The notes: generated from the letters alone by a model not told the origin. DNA of 64,000 nucleotides from an uncultured Lachnospiraceae bacterium (GCA_910586615.1 CAJUJP010000013.1:7794-71793); one strand, 5' to 3'; positions 27,012 to 36,392 are shown, numbered from the stretch's first letter. Numbers and translations are program-made.

Positions 27012-27359
27012 TTATAAAGACTGGATTACTTCCACGGTCTTATCATATACTTTCACCACATGATTCATATAATTCATAATGACCTCTTCGTCATAAGGCT
27101 CCGAACGGAGTTCCTCCGTGAGCGGTCCCGCATAATCCATGATCCCCCCAAGACCCAGATTGCCGCACAGACCTTTCACCGTATGGGCATATGTGAATGC
27201 TTCTTTCCAGTTCTTCTCCTCAACTGTCTGCTTCAACCCGGCAAAGTTCTTATCATCCAGAAATTTCCTCAGCATTCTCAGATAAAAATCTTCCTTGCCC
27301 ATGAAGCGCTTGAGCACCTCGTCATAGTCCACACCGACCGTCATCAATTTCTCTTTCAT
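27012..27359 (-). CDS. Stand-alone HPt (histidine phosphotransfer) protein
   Basis: 115 residues; two consecutive ATG codons follow GGAGGG, and the second (27359) has the better spacing. The HPt four-helix domain fills the protein. The phospho-accepting His is in AHTVKGLCGNLGL, matching the A-H-x-L-K-G-x-x-x-x-x-G pattern of Hpt domains. No receiver or kinase is fused. A hybrid kinase at 38390-41206 has a receiver but no HPt, so it is a candidate partner. The gene is divergent from the chemoreceptor at 27863 and ends in its own terminator. Confidence 0.88.
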   Translation of the reverse strand: MKEKLMTVGVDYDEVLKRFMGKEDFYLRMLRKFLDDKNFAGLKQTVEEKNWKEAFTYAHTVKGLCGNLGLGGIMDYAGPLTEELRSEPYDEEVIMNYMNHVVKVYDKTVEVIQSL

Positions 27360-27540
27360 CATAACCCTCCATTCTGTTCAGCCGGCGAGTCGGATGAACG
27401 GCCTGCTGTCCGCACGCAGACATAACCCGTGTACGCCAAACTCATCTTCGCCTGATCATTCCCCCTATTTTGGATCGTTCTCGTCAAACTGATATTCTGT
27501 AAATATTTTTTCCATTAAATTATTTAAATCCCTTATACAT

Positions 27541-27569
27541 AGCTTACGTTGTTTTTGAAAAAATGGCAA
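27541..27569 (-). promoter_or_regulatory. Candidate promoter of the HPt gene
   Basis: On the minus strand TTGCCA (27569-27564) and TAAGCT (27546-27541) with a 17-base spacer. The leader would be about 175 nt, and no structure was recognised in it. Confidence 0.4.
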
Positions 27570-27782
27570 GTGTTTTCTTCAATCTCTGATTTTTCAATCT
27601 ACCTGTATTTTATCAAAATAATTTACTTACATGAGCGTTCTCCGTTCTCTCATTTCATATGATTTAGTATTTCAAACGTTTAAGTTAGTACATATTTGTA
27701 CTTTATTGTATATATTGCACGAATTTCCCCTGCTGTTTTTGTCGTTTTCTATGATTTTGAGATTCCAGAGTAAAAACAATCT
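27570..27782. other. AT-rich divergent intergenic region with palindromes
   Basis: No gene is visible in this part of the 500-base gap between the HPt and chemoreceptor genes. It holds a 16-bp palindrome, AGTACATATTTGTACT (27687-27702), whose arms match perfectly. Next to it is a near-palindrome, TTCAAACGTTTAAG (27671-27684). Both could be operator sites. Confidence 0.4.
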
Positions 27783-27810
27783 TTGATTTTCCCTTATAAT
27801 ATGATATGAT
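27783..27810 (+). promoter_or_regulatory. Candidate promoter of the chemoreceptor gene
   Basis: TTGATT (27783-27788) and TATGAT (27805-27810) with a 16-base spacer. A TATAAT at 27795-27800 lacks a matching -35. No clear flagellar sigma-28 site was seen. Confidence 0.4.
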
Positions 27811-27862
27811 AACGTAAACGATTAAGTAGCATTAGAAGTTACCATTACCAGGAGGTTTCATT

Positions 27863-29926
27863 ATGAAAAAGCTTTCTTCCATCAAAGCAAAGATCGCCTT
27901 TGTCATGATTCTTTTTATCACGGCGGCGGTCATCATTGCAGCTGTTGTCAATTACAGATCCCTGACCGGCATGGCCCACGATACGCTGACCGACTATATA
28001 AGCGATTCCCTTCTGGAAATCGTCAAGGCACACGGCTCCGGCATCGATGAATCCATTGAAAAATACAATTCCACCATGAAATATCTGGACAGTTCGGAGA
28101 ATTTCTTTGTCTTTAATACAAACAACGGCAACAAATACTCCAACGAAGTACACGCGGCATTAAAAAAATACATGACCGCCAATCCGGCCCACGAGAGTAT
28201 CAATTTCGTATGCGGGGATGAACTGCTTCTTCTGGCCAGTTCTATCGAATCAACAGAAGGCGCCTCCTATGCAGACCGGCGCTTTGTCAAATACATCATG
28301 GAAAACAACCGGCCGGCACAGAGCAATATCTTCTTTGACGAGGAGACCGGCGAGCCGATGATCTCCATCGGTGTGCCCCAGACAAGCCATTTTGATGACA
28401 ATACCCTGTCGGGTGTCCTTTTTACCAATATCAAGGTGTCTCTCTTTGCCGACGAGCTGACCGATATCAGTATTTTTGACTCGGACACCAGCTATGCCTG
28501 CCTGTTGGACAGCAACGGCGTATTCATTTACCATCCCGATGAGTCCATGGTAGGAACCAAATCCGATAACACAACCATCACCGGACTGGTAGATCAGATT
28601 GCAGCAGGAAGCGTTCCTTCCGCCGGTCTGGTGACCAACGAAAGCACCGGACAGTATCTGGCGTACAACGTGTCAGACCTGAACAACTGGATTTTCTGCC
28701 TTCTGATGGATCAGGACGTAATTCTGGATCCTCTGGAAGACATGCGGCAGGGCGCCGTCTCCACCAGCATTACCACCTGCCTCATCATTATTGCAATCTT
28801 TACCGTGCTGGGCTTTATCTTTGCAAGCACCATCACCACACCCATCAAGATTGTGACCAATGTCATCCGCAAGACTGCCGATCTGGATATTTCCCAGGAT
28901 GATTCCTATCACCCCTTGCTCAAGCACAGGGATGAGACCGGCGAAATGAGCCGCGCCGTCCAGAAAATGCGGCATTCCTTCAGCCAGATGATGACCGACA
29001 TCTCATCCGCTTCGGAATACATCAGCAACAGTGCCGATGAACTGCATCAGATTGCAACTACGGTCAATGATAACGCCAACAGCAATTCCACCACGGCACA
29101 GCAGGTCTCCGCAAGCATGGAACAGACTGCCCAGAATACAGAGGCTATCAGCAGCGAAATCGTAGAAGTGGAACAGAATACATCAGACATCACCGCGAAA
29201 GCCAGAGAAGGTGTCACGCTTTCTGAGGAAATCATGAGACGTGCTGAGAAACTGAAAGACGACACTTTGCAGGCAAGCGCACGGACAAGAGATATGTACC
29301 AGACCGTCAAGGACACCTCCGCCATTGCCATAGAAGATTCCAAGGCTGTCTCCAAGATCAATGATCTGGCCAAAAACATCATGGAGATCGCCAGCCAGAC
29401 CTCCCTTCTTTCCCTGAATGCCTCCATTGAGGCCGCAAGAGCAGGCGAACAGGGCCGCGGATTCGCCGTGGTAGCTGACGAGATCGGCAAACTGGCCGAA
29501 CAGTCATCCCAGACGGTAAACGGTATTACCCAGATTGTCACAGAGGTGAATGCAGCCGTGGAACGAATGGCCGACAGCCTGAATGCAGCCCTGGATTTTC
29601 TGGATCACACGGTTCTGGCAGATTACGGCAATTTCATGAAAGTCAGTGAGCAGTACTCCGACGATGCGGGATACGTGAACCGCACCATGGCAGAGATCGA
29701 CAACTCCATCAGTGAGATGAACCACACCATCATAAGGATCACGGAAGCTATAGGACGGATCAACAACTCTATCTCCGAAACCTCTTCCGGCGTGGTCAGC
29801 GTGGTGGACAACAACGCAAGTATCGTTTCTCTGGCGACAGACACCTACAACATGGTAGAACAGACCATCACCTATGCCGACTCGCTGCGCGAGATCGTGG
29901 ACAGTTTTACGCTGGACGGAGAATAA
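27863..29926 (+). CDS. Methyl-accepting chemotaxis protein with periplasmic Cache domain
   Basis: 687 residues; ATG at 27863 behind AGGAGG. A first membrane helix (about 9-31) and a second (about 297-320) enclose a ligand-binding region that looks like a double Cache domain, including SYACLLDSNGVFIYHPDES and LNNWIFCLLM. HAMP follows, then the signalling domain, whose hairpin tip is canonical: EIASQTSLLSLNASIEAARA, then GEQGRGFAVVADEIGKLAEQ. It signals to CheA/CheW. No che gene is in the window. It may be co-expressed with the hemerythrin gene downstream, although that gene has its own promoter. Confidence 0.95.
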   Translation: MKKLSSIKAKIAFVMILFITAAVIIAAVVNYRSLTGMAHDTLTDYISDSLLEIVKAHGSGIDESIEKYNSTMKYLDSSENFFVFNTNNGNKYSNEVHAALKKYMTANPAHESINFVCGDELLLLASSIESTEGASYADRRFVKYIMENNRPAQSNIFFDEETGEPMISIGVPQTSHFDDNTLSGVLFTNIKVSLFADELTDISIFDSDTSYACLLDSNGVFIYHPDESMVGTKSDNTTITGLVDQIAAGSVPSAGLVTNESTGQYLAYNVSDLNNWIFCLLMDQDVILDPLEDMRQGAVSTSITTCLIIIAIFTVLGFIFASTITTPIKIVTNVIRKTADLDISQDDSYHPLLKHRDETGEMSRAVQKMRHSFSQMMTDISSASEYISNSADELHQIATTVNDNANSNSTTAQQVSASMEQTAQNTEAISSEIVEVEQNTSDITAKAREGVTLSEEIMRRAEKLKDDTLQASARTRDMYQTVKDTSAIAIEDSKAVSKINDLAKNIMEIASQTSLLSLNASIEAARAGEQGRGFAVVADEIGKLAEQSSQTVNGITQIVTEVNAAVERMADSLNAALDFLDHTVLADYGNFMKVSEQYSDDAGYVNRTMAEIDNSISEMNHTIIRITEAIGRINNSISETSSGVVSVVDNNASIVSLATDTYNMVEQTITYADSLREIVDSFTLDGE

Positions 29927-30000
29927 AGTTGACAGGCCGGCGCCAGATGTGAACTGCCGTTCTTTGCGAAACAACAGAACGTTTTGCGTAAAACAGGAAA

Positions 30001-30029
30001 TTGTTCTTTTTTGATATTTATGGTAAAAT
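30001..30029 (+). promoter_or_regulatory. Promoter of the hemerythrin gene
   Basis: TTGTTC (30001-30006) and TAAAAT (30024-30029) with a 17-base spacer. The leader would be about 35 nt, ending in AGGAGG. Confidence 0.6.
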
Positions 30030-30070
30030 ATCAGAAAAAGATTCGGGAACGAATGGCAAAGGAGGCTTTC

Positions 30071-30967
30071 ATGTTGAAAGAGGTAAAATGGAATGATCGA
30101 TTTAACCTTGGCGTGGATGTTATCGACCGTGCCCACCAGAGGCTTTTTTCGATCGTCGGCAGGATGCTCTCCCTCAATGAAGATTCTGCAAAGCAGCGTC
30201 ACGCATGCAGGGAAGGCATCAAATATTTTAAAAGCTATACTTTAAAACATTTTGCGGAAGAAGAGGCTTATATGCAGTCCATCAACTATCCCGGATATGC
30301 CGTACATAAAAGTCTGCACGCAAATCTGCGCGATCAGACGCTGCCCGCACTGGAAGAAGAACTGGAAGCACGGGATTATTCTATAGAATCCGTACAGCAT
30401 TTCCTCGGTATCTGCGTGGGATGGCTCAATGGCCATATCATGGTGGAAGACCGGGCCATCACCGGCAAGAATCCCAATAAGTGGGTTCATCAGCCCGAAG
30501 AAGATGAGCTTGCCTCTCTCTCCAAAGCAGTCATTCAAGGTTTGCAGACCATGTGTCAGGCCGATGCCCATCTCATCAGCAAACACTACAGCGGAGAAGA
30601 TTTTGCTTCTGACAAGACACTCTGCTACCGCTTAAGCTACAGCACCAAAGACAAAAAGCGGATGCAGGTTTTTCTGGTCTTTGAGGAATCTCTGATCCTT
30701 AATACACTCAACAGCATTCTGGATCAGGAATTTAAGAAAGTAGACAAGACCGCAGTCTATGCCATGAAAATTCTTTCAGAACAGTTTGTAGACTATCTGG
30801 CAAGGCATTTTGATCTGGGTGTCAAATATAATCTTGAGAAAAATGACTTACAGACCTACGATCAGTTTATCCGTATTTTTGACAAACAGTATCCCCCTTA
30901 CAGCCTGCTGTTCAACACCGGCGGAAAGGGATATTTTGCCATTGTTATAAAGCAGCTTGCTGTATAA
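30071..30967 (+). CDS. Bacteriohemerythrin fused to an uncharacterised C-terminal domain
   Basis: 298 residues from the ATG at 30071, with AGGAGG six bases upstream. The first 135 residues are a hemerythrin domain with the full di-iron ligand set: His in HQRLF, His and Glu in HFAEE, two His in HKSLH, His and Asp in HIMVED. Such proteins bind oxygen for sensing, storage or delivery. The remaining 160 residues include VFLVFEESLILNTLNSIL, AVYAMKILSEQFVDYLARHF and GKGYFAIVIK. Their layout is faintly like CheX/CheC phosphatase domains, but the expected Glu/Asn pair is not evident. Its place after a chemoreceptor suggests a part in oxygen-linked behaviour, which is inference. Confidence 0.85.
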   Translation: MLKEVKWNDRFNLGVDVIDRAHQRLFSIVGRMLSLNEDSAKQRHACREGIKYFKSYTLKHFAEEEAYMQSINYPGYAVHKSLHANLRDQTLPALEEELEARDYSIESVQHFLGICVGWLNGHIMVEDRAITGKNPNKWVHQPEEDELASLSKAVIQGLQTMCQADAHLISKHYSGEDFASDKTLCYRLSYSTKDKKRMQVFLVFEESLILNTLNSILDQEFKKVDKTAVYAMKILSEQFVDYLARHFDLGVKYNLEKNDLQTYDQFIRIFDKQYPPYSLLFNTGGKGYFAIVIKQLAV

Positions 30968-30990
30968 TACAGAACAGTGTTCTACATTAC

Positions 30991-31034
30991 AAAAGCCTTT
31001 CAGATGCTCTATATCATTCTGAGAGGCTTTTTTA
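30991..31034. terminator. Bidirectional intrinsic terminator
   Basis: AAGCCTTTCAGA pairs with TCTGAGAGGCTT across a 13-base loop. A-rich sequence lies on one side and TTTTTT on the other. It serves the hemerythrin gene on the plus strand and the kinase gene on the minus strand. Confidence 0.8.
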
Positions 31035-31035
31035 T

Positions 31036-32364
31036 TCATCCCAGCCGGAACACAAGTCCGAAGCACATCCCGTCCGCTTCCCTCCGTGCGAAAATATCTC
31101 CTTCCATCCTTTGCATGATCCGCCTGCTGACAGCCAGTCCAAGACCGCTTCCCTCCCGTCCGCGGGCATTGCTCCCGCGGTAAAAACTGTCAAACAGATG
31201 GGGCAGTTCCTGTGCCGTAACCGTTTCGCCCGTGTTGAACACTTCTATGACCTGACAAAAATCCTCCTCGTAAAAGGACAGGCTGATTTTCCTTCCATCC
31301 CCGTATTTCAAAGCATTTTCCATCAGATTTCCCATAACCTCAAAGGCTCTGTTCATATCTCCTTTCAAAATTTTATTCTCATATGCACCGGTGGCCAGTT
31401 CCGTCATCACCAGCCTGCATTTCGGCACATAAAACCGCCTGACCTTTTCCACATAATCCTGCAGATAAAACTCCCCTTCCGCCACCTCAATATCAAAAAT
31501 ATCCTCACTGGCCGTACTCACGATCTCCTTCACAAAATTCTCGATCTCCCCGGCATGACTTCCGATCTGCCTCGCCGCGTATCTGCGCTGTTCTTCCGTG
31601 TCGTACATGTTTTCCTGCAGTGCTTTGGCATAGAGTTTTACCGCACTTAAAGGTATCTTAATATCATGGGATATGGACAAAAGCAGCAGTTTCTTTTCCT
31701 TTTCCAGTTCCATGGTTCTGCTTCTTGCAGCCTTCAGCGCATCCCGCAGCATCCCGATCCCCCACAGGAATCTGCCGAAAAACCGGCTTCCGTCCTCTTC
31801 CGGCTCCACCGACAGATTTCCTTTGGACAGTTCATACGGCATCTCGCTGATCACATGGAAGGGCCTGATCACCTTCTGTCTGACATACCAGAGCAGTCCG
31901 AAAATCATGAGCCAGAAAAAGAACAGCAGCCCTTCCGCCGTCCACAAAATCCTTCTGTTTCCTGTACCTGCCGTATAATCAAATCTGACATAACCCGTAA
32001 GCTTCCCCCCTGGGGCCAGCGGCTGCACTGTACTGTGCAGCCCGTTATGGTTTCTGTAAAAGCTTTCTATATCCTGCACGGCTTCCGGTTCCGCCCCGGC
32101 CGTCAGCTCCTGCACGGTTTCCGGTTCCACCCCGGCCGCCGGTTTCTGCGGCAGAAAATAAACTCCTTTCACATAGACCATGTTACGAAGATCAGGCTCA
32201 GAAAAAGCTCCCGCCTCCTCCAAGCCCGCCATGATCCGGTTAATCTCCACTTTATAGCCCATGTCTTCCTCGTTTTCGTCATACCGGCACAACACATACA
32301 GCAGCACAGAAATGACCAAACAAGTCAACATTGAGAAAGCCATGATTACATTATATTTCCTCAT
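31036..32364 (-). CDS. Membrane sensor histidine kinase
   Basis: 442 residues. Helix 1 (about 7-24) and helix 2 (about 145-165) frame a roughly 120-residue outer region. The cytoplasmic part has a dimerisation/His motif (LLSISHDIKIPLSAVKLY), N box (NLMENALKYG) and G boxes (FDSFYRGSNARGREGSGLGL). The start overlaps the end of the response-regulator gene by 14 bases, so the pair is coupled. The outer region contains a 12-residue tandem duplication. The adjacent ABC transporter genes are the likely target or sensor partner, as in BceRS-AB and VncRS-Vex systems. Confidence 0.93.
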   Translation of the reverse strand: MRKYNVIMAFSMLTCLVISVLLYVLCRYDENEEDMGYKVEINRIMAGLEEAGAFSEPDLRNMVYVKGVYFLPQKPAAGVEPETVQELTAGAEPEAVQDIESFYRNHNGLHSTVQPLAPGGKLTGYVRFDYTAGTGNRRILWTAEGLLFFFWLMIFGLLWYVRQKVIRPFHVISEMPYELSKGNLSVEPEEDGSRFFGRFLWGIGMLRDALKAARSRTMELEKEKKLLLLSISHDIKIPLSAVKLYAKALQENMYDTEEQRRYAARQIGSHAGEIENFVKEIVSTASEDIFDIEVAEGEFYLQDYVEKVRRFYVPKCRLVMTELATGAYENKILKGDMNRAFEVMGNLMENALKYGDGRKISLSFYEEDFCQVIEVFNTGETVTAQELPHLFDSFYRGSNARGREGSGLGLAVSRRIMQRMEGDIFARREADGMCFGLVFRLG

Positions 32365-33031
32365 ACCGATACCCTATCCCCCAGACAGTTACAATCCGCT
32401 CCGGCTTTTTCGGATCCGATTCGATCTTGTCTCTCAGCATTTTGACGTGTACGGTCAAGGTCTGGTTTTCACTGAAGCTGTCCACCCCCCATATCGCACC
32501 AAACAGATATTCCTTGCGTAGCGTTTTTCCCGGATTCTCCGCAAACAGCACAAGCAGTTCATACTCCTTGACTGTGAGAAATATCTCCCGCTGACCGATA
32601 AAAACCCGTTTGGACTCCTTGTCAACAGACAATGCTCCTGAATGGATCACTGCATTTTCCCGTTTCAGGTCATAGTTGCGCCGGAGCAGCGCCCTGATTC
32701 TGGCGCTCAGGATATCCATATCCACCGGCTTCTCCACATAATCGTCCGCTCCCTGTAGAAAACCGTTGATCTGATCCTCCTTCTCCACCCTTGCGCTGAG
32801 AAACAGAACCGGTGTATTACTCTGCTCCCTGATGGCAGAACACACCGCAAATCCGTCCATGCCGGGCAGCGAAACGTCCAGAATCACAATTTTTACCCTG
32901 TGCTCTTCCAGATATCCAAGAGCTTCCTCCCCGGAAAAGACACCCTGTACAGCATATCCATCCCGTTCCAGAAAAACCCGTATCAATTCATTCAGTTCTC
33001 TATGATCCTCCACCAAAAGAATATCTGTCAT
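32351..33031 (-). CDS. OmpR/PhoB-type response regulator
   Basis: 226 residues, ATG at 33031 with GAGGA upstream. The receiver domain shows LLVEDHRE, the phospho-acceptor Asp in VVILDVSLPGMDG (read as VKIVILDVSLPGMDGFAV), Ser in LFLSAR and Lys in VEKPVD. The winged-helix output domain covers residues 130-226 (EYELLVLFAENPGKTLRKEY, TLTVHVKMLRDKI, WGIGYRYE). It lies 56 bases after the ABC ATPase gene and overlaps the kinase gene. Confidence 0.95.
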   Translation of the reverse strand: MTDILLVEDHRELNELIRVFLERDGYAVQGVFSGEEALGYLEEHRVKIVILDVSLPGMDGFAVCSAIREQSNTPVLFLSARVEKEDQINGFLQGADDYVEKPVDMDILSARIRALLRRNYDLKRENAVIHSGALSVDKESKRVFIGQREIFLTVKEYELLVLFAENPGKTLRKEYLFGAIWGVDSFSENQTLTVHVKMLRDKIESDPKKPERIVTVWGIGYRYEEI

Positions 33032-33087
33032 AACGCTTCCTCATTCCGCTGTTCTTATTTCATATGTTTACCCGGACTTCCGCAGAA

Positions 33088-33861
33088 TCAGAATCCCATC
33101 TCCATCAGCCATACCGACAGCTTCTTCTCCCGTTCCCGGTTCTCTTCCGGCCCGTTGTATTTCCAAAAAATATACTCACCTTTTATGCTTCCATCCTCAA
33201 TATACAGCACCCTGTCGCACTTGGCCGCCACCTTCATATCATGAGTGACTAACAAAATGGTAGTTCCCTCTCTGTTGATGCGGTTCAGTTCCTTCATGAC
33301 TTCTCCTGAATTCTGCTGATTCAGTGCGCCGGTAGGTTCGTCCGCAAAGATCATCTTCGGCCGGTTGATCAGGCTGCGGCAGATACATGCCCGCTGCAGC
33401 TGGCCTCCCGATACCTCGTTGATGTCATGTTCCGCGATCTCACTGATCCCCAGCTTATGCATCAGTTCCTTTGCCCGGCTGTTGATCTCCTTACGCTTTT
33501 CCCTGCCTCTGCCGTTTCCGGACTGATAAGCCGGTAAGATGATATTATCATAAATTGTAAGATTTTTTAACATATACATCTGCTGGAAAATAAATCCCAT
33601 CTCATCCAGCCTGAGACTGCTCATCTGAGCAGGAGTCAAGCTCCCGATATCCTTCCCGAAAAAATTTACCCTTCCTGCAGTCAGGTCATCCATCCCGCTG
33701 ACCGTATAAAGAAGCGTGGATTTCCCCGATCCGCTGGGCCCCATGACCGCCGCCATTTCCCCCTGTTTTATTTCCATATTAATATTCCGCAATACATTAT
33801 TCTGTCTCTTATTCACAATATATGTCTTGCACAAATCCTTAACCATTAAACTTTCCATCAT
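33088..33861 (-). CDS. ABC transporter ATPase (MacB/LolD type)
   Basis: 257 residues from the ATG at 33861, with GGAG six bases before it. Walker A is GPSGSGKSTLL, the Q-loop lies in FIFQQMYMLKNLTI, the signature is VSGGQLQRACICR, Walker B is MIFADEPTGALN and the H-loop is VTHDMKVA. The PTGALN variant and the QRACI signature are typical of ATPases that work with FtsX-type permeases. It pairs with the permease gene just upstream. Confidence 0.94.
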   Translation of the reverse strand: MMESLMVKDLCKTYIVNKRQNNVLRNINMEIKQGEMAAVMGPSGSGKSTLLYTVSGMDDLTAGRVNFFGKDIGSLTPAQMSSLRLDEMGFIFQQMYMLKNLTIYDNIILPAYQSGNGRGREKRKEINSRAKELMHKLGISEIAEHDINEVSGGQLQRACICRSLINRPKMIFADEPTGALNQQNSGEVMKELNRINREGTTILLVTHDMKVAAKCDRVLYIEDGSIKGEYIFWKYNGPEENREREKKLSVWLMEMGF

Positions 33862-33966
33862 CTTGATCTCCGTCTCCAAACCTTTCTATTTTAAATTTCA
33901 TCTTTCTTTTCTGCCTTCCGGTCTTATGACAGCGTGTGCAGGCAGAGTCCCTTCAGCCTGATGATC

Positions 33967-36342
33967 TTACTCTCCTTCATTTACTTCCTTCATATCCACT
34001 CTCTTCACCCCGCCTGAACATATAAACGCCGTGACTCCCGTTACAAAAAACAGCAGCAGCGGATAAAACACATACACTTCCACGCTCCCCATAACAAGCT
34101 CAATGGACGTAGCACCCATCATGGCGAAAATCGGCCCGATCACACAGGGCGCAAGCAGAAACGACAAAAACGTACCAAGCAGCATGGATGCCGCCAGCAT
34201 CAGAAGCACCCGCACAGTCTGCCATGCCTGAAGGGATCGATCCACGAATCCCATGCTTTTTAACAATGCAATCTCTCCCCGCTCTCTGGACATAATCGTT
34301 TTCATCAGAAGAACCGTGATCAGTCCGTTGATCACAAGAACGATTCCCACGATAAAGTAAACAAGCCTGTCGATCTGCCCAATGATGCCTCCGATCATAC
34401 TGTCCAGAAACCCTCTGACATCCATGATCCTGTAATCCGGAAAAATTTCCGCAAGCTTTTTACAGGCCTCCTCACTCTCCATATCCTCAATCTCCACCTG
34501 TATACACATGATTCCGCCTGCATAATCAGGATCCATCTCCGCGCTCCTGCTCACCCGAAATCCCTGCCCCATATTCATCATGGACTGATAAGTTCCTGTG
34601 ACCATAAATTCTTCCGGGCGGTCTTTCATCAAAAAATGTACTGTATCACCTATTCCTACCCCCAGTTCTCCGGCGGTAATTTCCGTAAGAATCACCTCGT
34701 TGGCCAGTTCCGGTTCTCTTCCCGAAAGAAGCGCATAATGTCTGTCCCAGTTTCCCACAGCCTGCAGCGTATAGCAGGTTACGCTGTCCTCAGGATCCTC
34801 TGCATAGCACGGAATCATATACCCCATATCTGCTCCCGTCACCGCTTTCATGCCTTTTTCGGCAAGTGTCTGTTCAATCTTTTCCATATCGCGGAACATG
34901 AGATCCATATCCGTCACATAAGTCTCTCCTCTTCCCGTATCCAGGTACACATCCGATGGACTTAGCCCGAATTCCCAGATAACGCCGTCACTTTTCAGCG
35001 TATTTGCCGCACTTAAGGGAAGCAGAATCAACAGTATCCCCAGACAAAAAGTCATGAGCAGGACGCCGAACCGCCTTAAGCTGCTCAGAATATCATTGAC
35101 CGCCAGATAAAAGAAGGGCCTCATCCCCGCCTGTTTCCACAGCTTCAACGGACTTTTGGCATGATAACGCTCGCCGGCAGAACCGCTTCTGATGGCTTCC
35201 AGCGCGGAAATTTTCTTTAACCTGTTGGTACTCATATAGCAGAAAAGCAATACAATGCCCACCACAGCCGCCGCACACACAATATGAATGATAAAATGCT
35301 GCTGCGTCTGTTCCACTACGATATTGACCACAGCCCGTTTCAATATGGCTCTGCCGAAAGGCACACTGAATACCAGGCCGATCAGCGCACCTGTCACGGC
35401 AAGGGCAAAATATTTAATCAGATACAGCCCTTTGATGCCCATATCCCGCATACCGATGGCCTTCATAATACCAATCTCTTTATAATCCTCCTGCAGCGTA
35501 AAGACAATGGTAAACCGCAGCACCAGAAAAGCCAGCAGAATCAGGCAGATACTCACTACAATCAGAACCCCGGCGATCAGCATATCCATAATGTAACACA
35601 ACCGGATCACACCTTTTCCCTCAATACCACTGATTACACTAAAATTCTGTTCTTTCCACTCCTGTTTGAATTTCTCTTGATCAGCATAAACTATACTATA
35701 AATTCTTGTACGAACAATCCCATCCTGATTTTCATACCGGGCAAAATCCTCCTCCCCGATAAAAAGCCGCTTGAACCCCATCATAGGGCTTCCGAACACT
35801 GCGTCCTTCACAATGGCCGCAATACGAAACTCCTGCTCCACATCTCCTATTCTGACACAGACACTGTCTCCCACCTGCAGGTCATTTTTATCAGCCTCCA
35901 CTTTAGGGAACGCGATCTCTCCGGGCGCCAGCACAAGCATTTCGTTCTCCTCCGTAAAGACCTTCATGAAGTTTTGTGGAATCTTTTGAATAAACAATGT
36001 ATTGGTCCGCTCATATCCTGTCCGTTCCGGATCCGCCTGACAGTTTGTAACCGCCACGTTTTCATTAATCAGATTAAAACCATCGGTCACCTCAGACTCT
36101 AAAGCCCACTTCTGTTCCTTCAAAAAATCCGCGATGCCGTCCTGTTCTCCATCCAGCAAAGCAATTGCAATGGAATCCGGCACTTTGGCCATATCCAGAA
36201 AATGATCAATGGCTCCGCTCACCGCAGCCAGATTATCCACACTGCTGGCGAGAAACATTGACGCCAGTATGATGAACAGCAGCAGTATCATGTTCATGGT
36301 TCTTTTTCGTTTTAAATCTTTCTGTAGTATCCGTAAAAACAT
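33967..36342 (-). CDS. FtsX-like ABC permease (two FtsX domains)
   Basis: 791 residues. The start at 36342 has AGGGACAG directly upstream; the frame is open to 36390. It has an N-terminal helix, a large outer domain (about 45-245), three helices (about 255-370), a second outer domain (about 480-650) and three or four C-terminal helices, the layout of two-FtsX permeases. Such permeases with a MacB-type ATPase and a two-component system often protect against peptide antibiotics or export peptides or lipoproteins. Transport direction and substrate are not readable. It is the first gene of a permease-ATPase-regulator-kinase operon. Confidence 0.92.
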   Translation of the reverse strand: MFLRILQKDLKRKRTMNMILLLFIILASMFLASSVDNLAAVSGAIDHFLDMAKVPDSIAIALLDGEQDGIADFLKEQKWALESEVTDGFNLINENVAVTNCQADPERTGYERTNTLFIQKIPQNFMKVFTEENEMLVLAPGEIAFPKVEADKNDLQVGDSVCVRIGDVEQEFRIAAIVKDAVFGSPMMGFKRLFIGEEDFARYENQDGIVRTRIYSIVYADQEKFKQEWKEQNFSVISGIEGKGVIRLCYIMDMLIAGVLIVVSICLILLAFLVLRFTIVFTLQEDYKEIGIMKAIGMRDMGIKGLYLIKYFALAVTGALIGLVFSVPFGRAILKRAVVNIVVEQTQQHFIIHIVCAAAVVGIVLLFCYMSTNRLKKISALEAIRSGSAGERYHAKSPLKLWKQAGMRPFFYLAVNDILSSLRRFGVLLMTFCLGILLILLPLSAANTLKSDGVIWEFGLSPSDVYLDTGRGETYVTDMDLMFRDMEKIEQTLAEKGMKAVTGADMGYMIPCYAEDPEDSVTCYTLQAVGNWDRHYALLSGREPELANEVILTEITAGELGVGIGDTVHFLMKDRPEEFMVTGTYQSMMNMGQGFRVSRSAEMDPDYAGGIMCIQVEIEDMESEEACKKLAEIFPDYRIMDVRGFLDSMIGGIIGQIDRLVYFIVGIVLVINGLITVLLMKTIMSRERGEIALLKSMGFVDRSLQAWQTVRVLLMLAASMLLGTFLSFLLAPCVIGPIFAMMGATSIELVMGSVEVYVFYPLLLFFVTGVTAFICSGGVKRVDMKEVNEGE

Positions 36343-36366
36343 CTGTCCCTGTCCTTTCTGTTTATT

Positions 36367-36383
36367 TTGACCTGATCGGTCAA
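36367..36383. promoter_or_regulatory. TetR-type operator candidate upstream of the FtsX permease
   Basis: TTGACCTGATCGGTCAA is a palindrome with six-base arms TTGACC/GGTCAA around five bases. It closely resembles operators of TetR-family repressors. It lies 25 bases before the permease ATG. No tetR gene is in the window. Confidence 0.5.
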
Positions 36384-36392
36384 CTTGCATTC

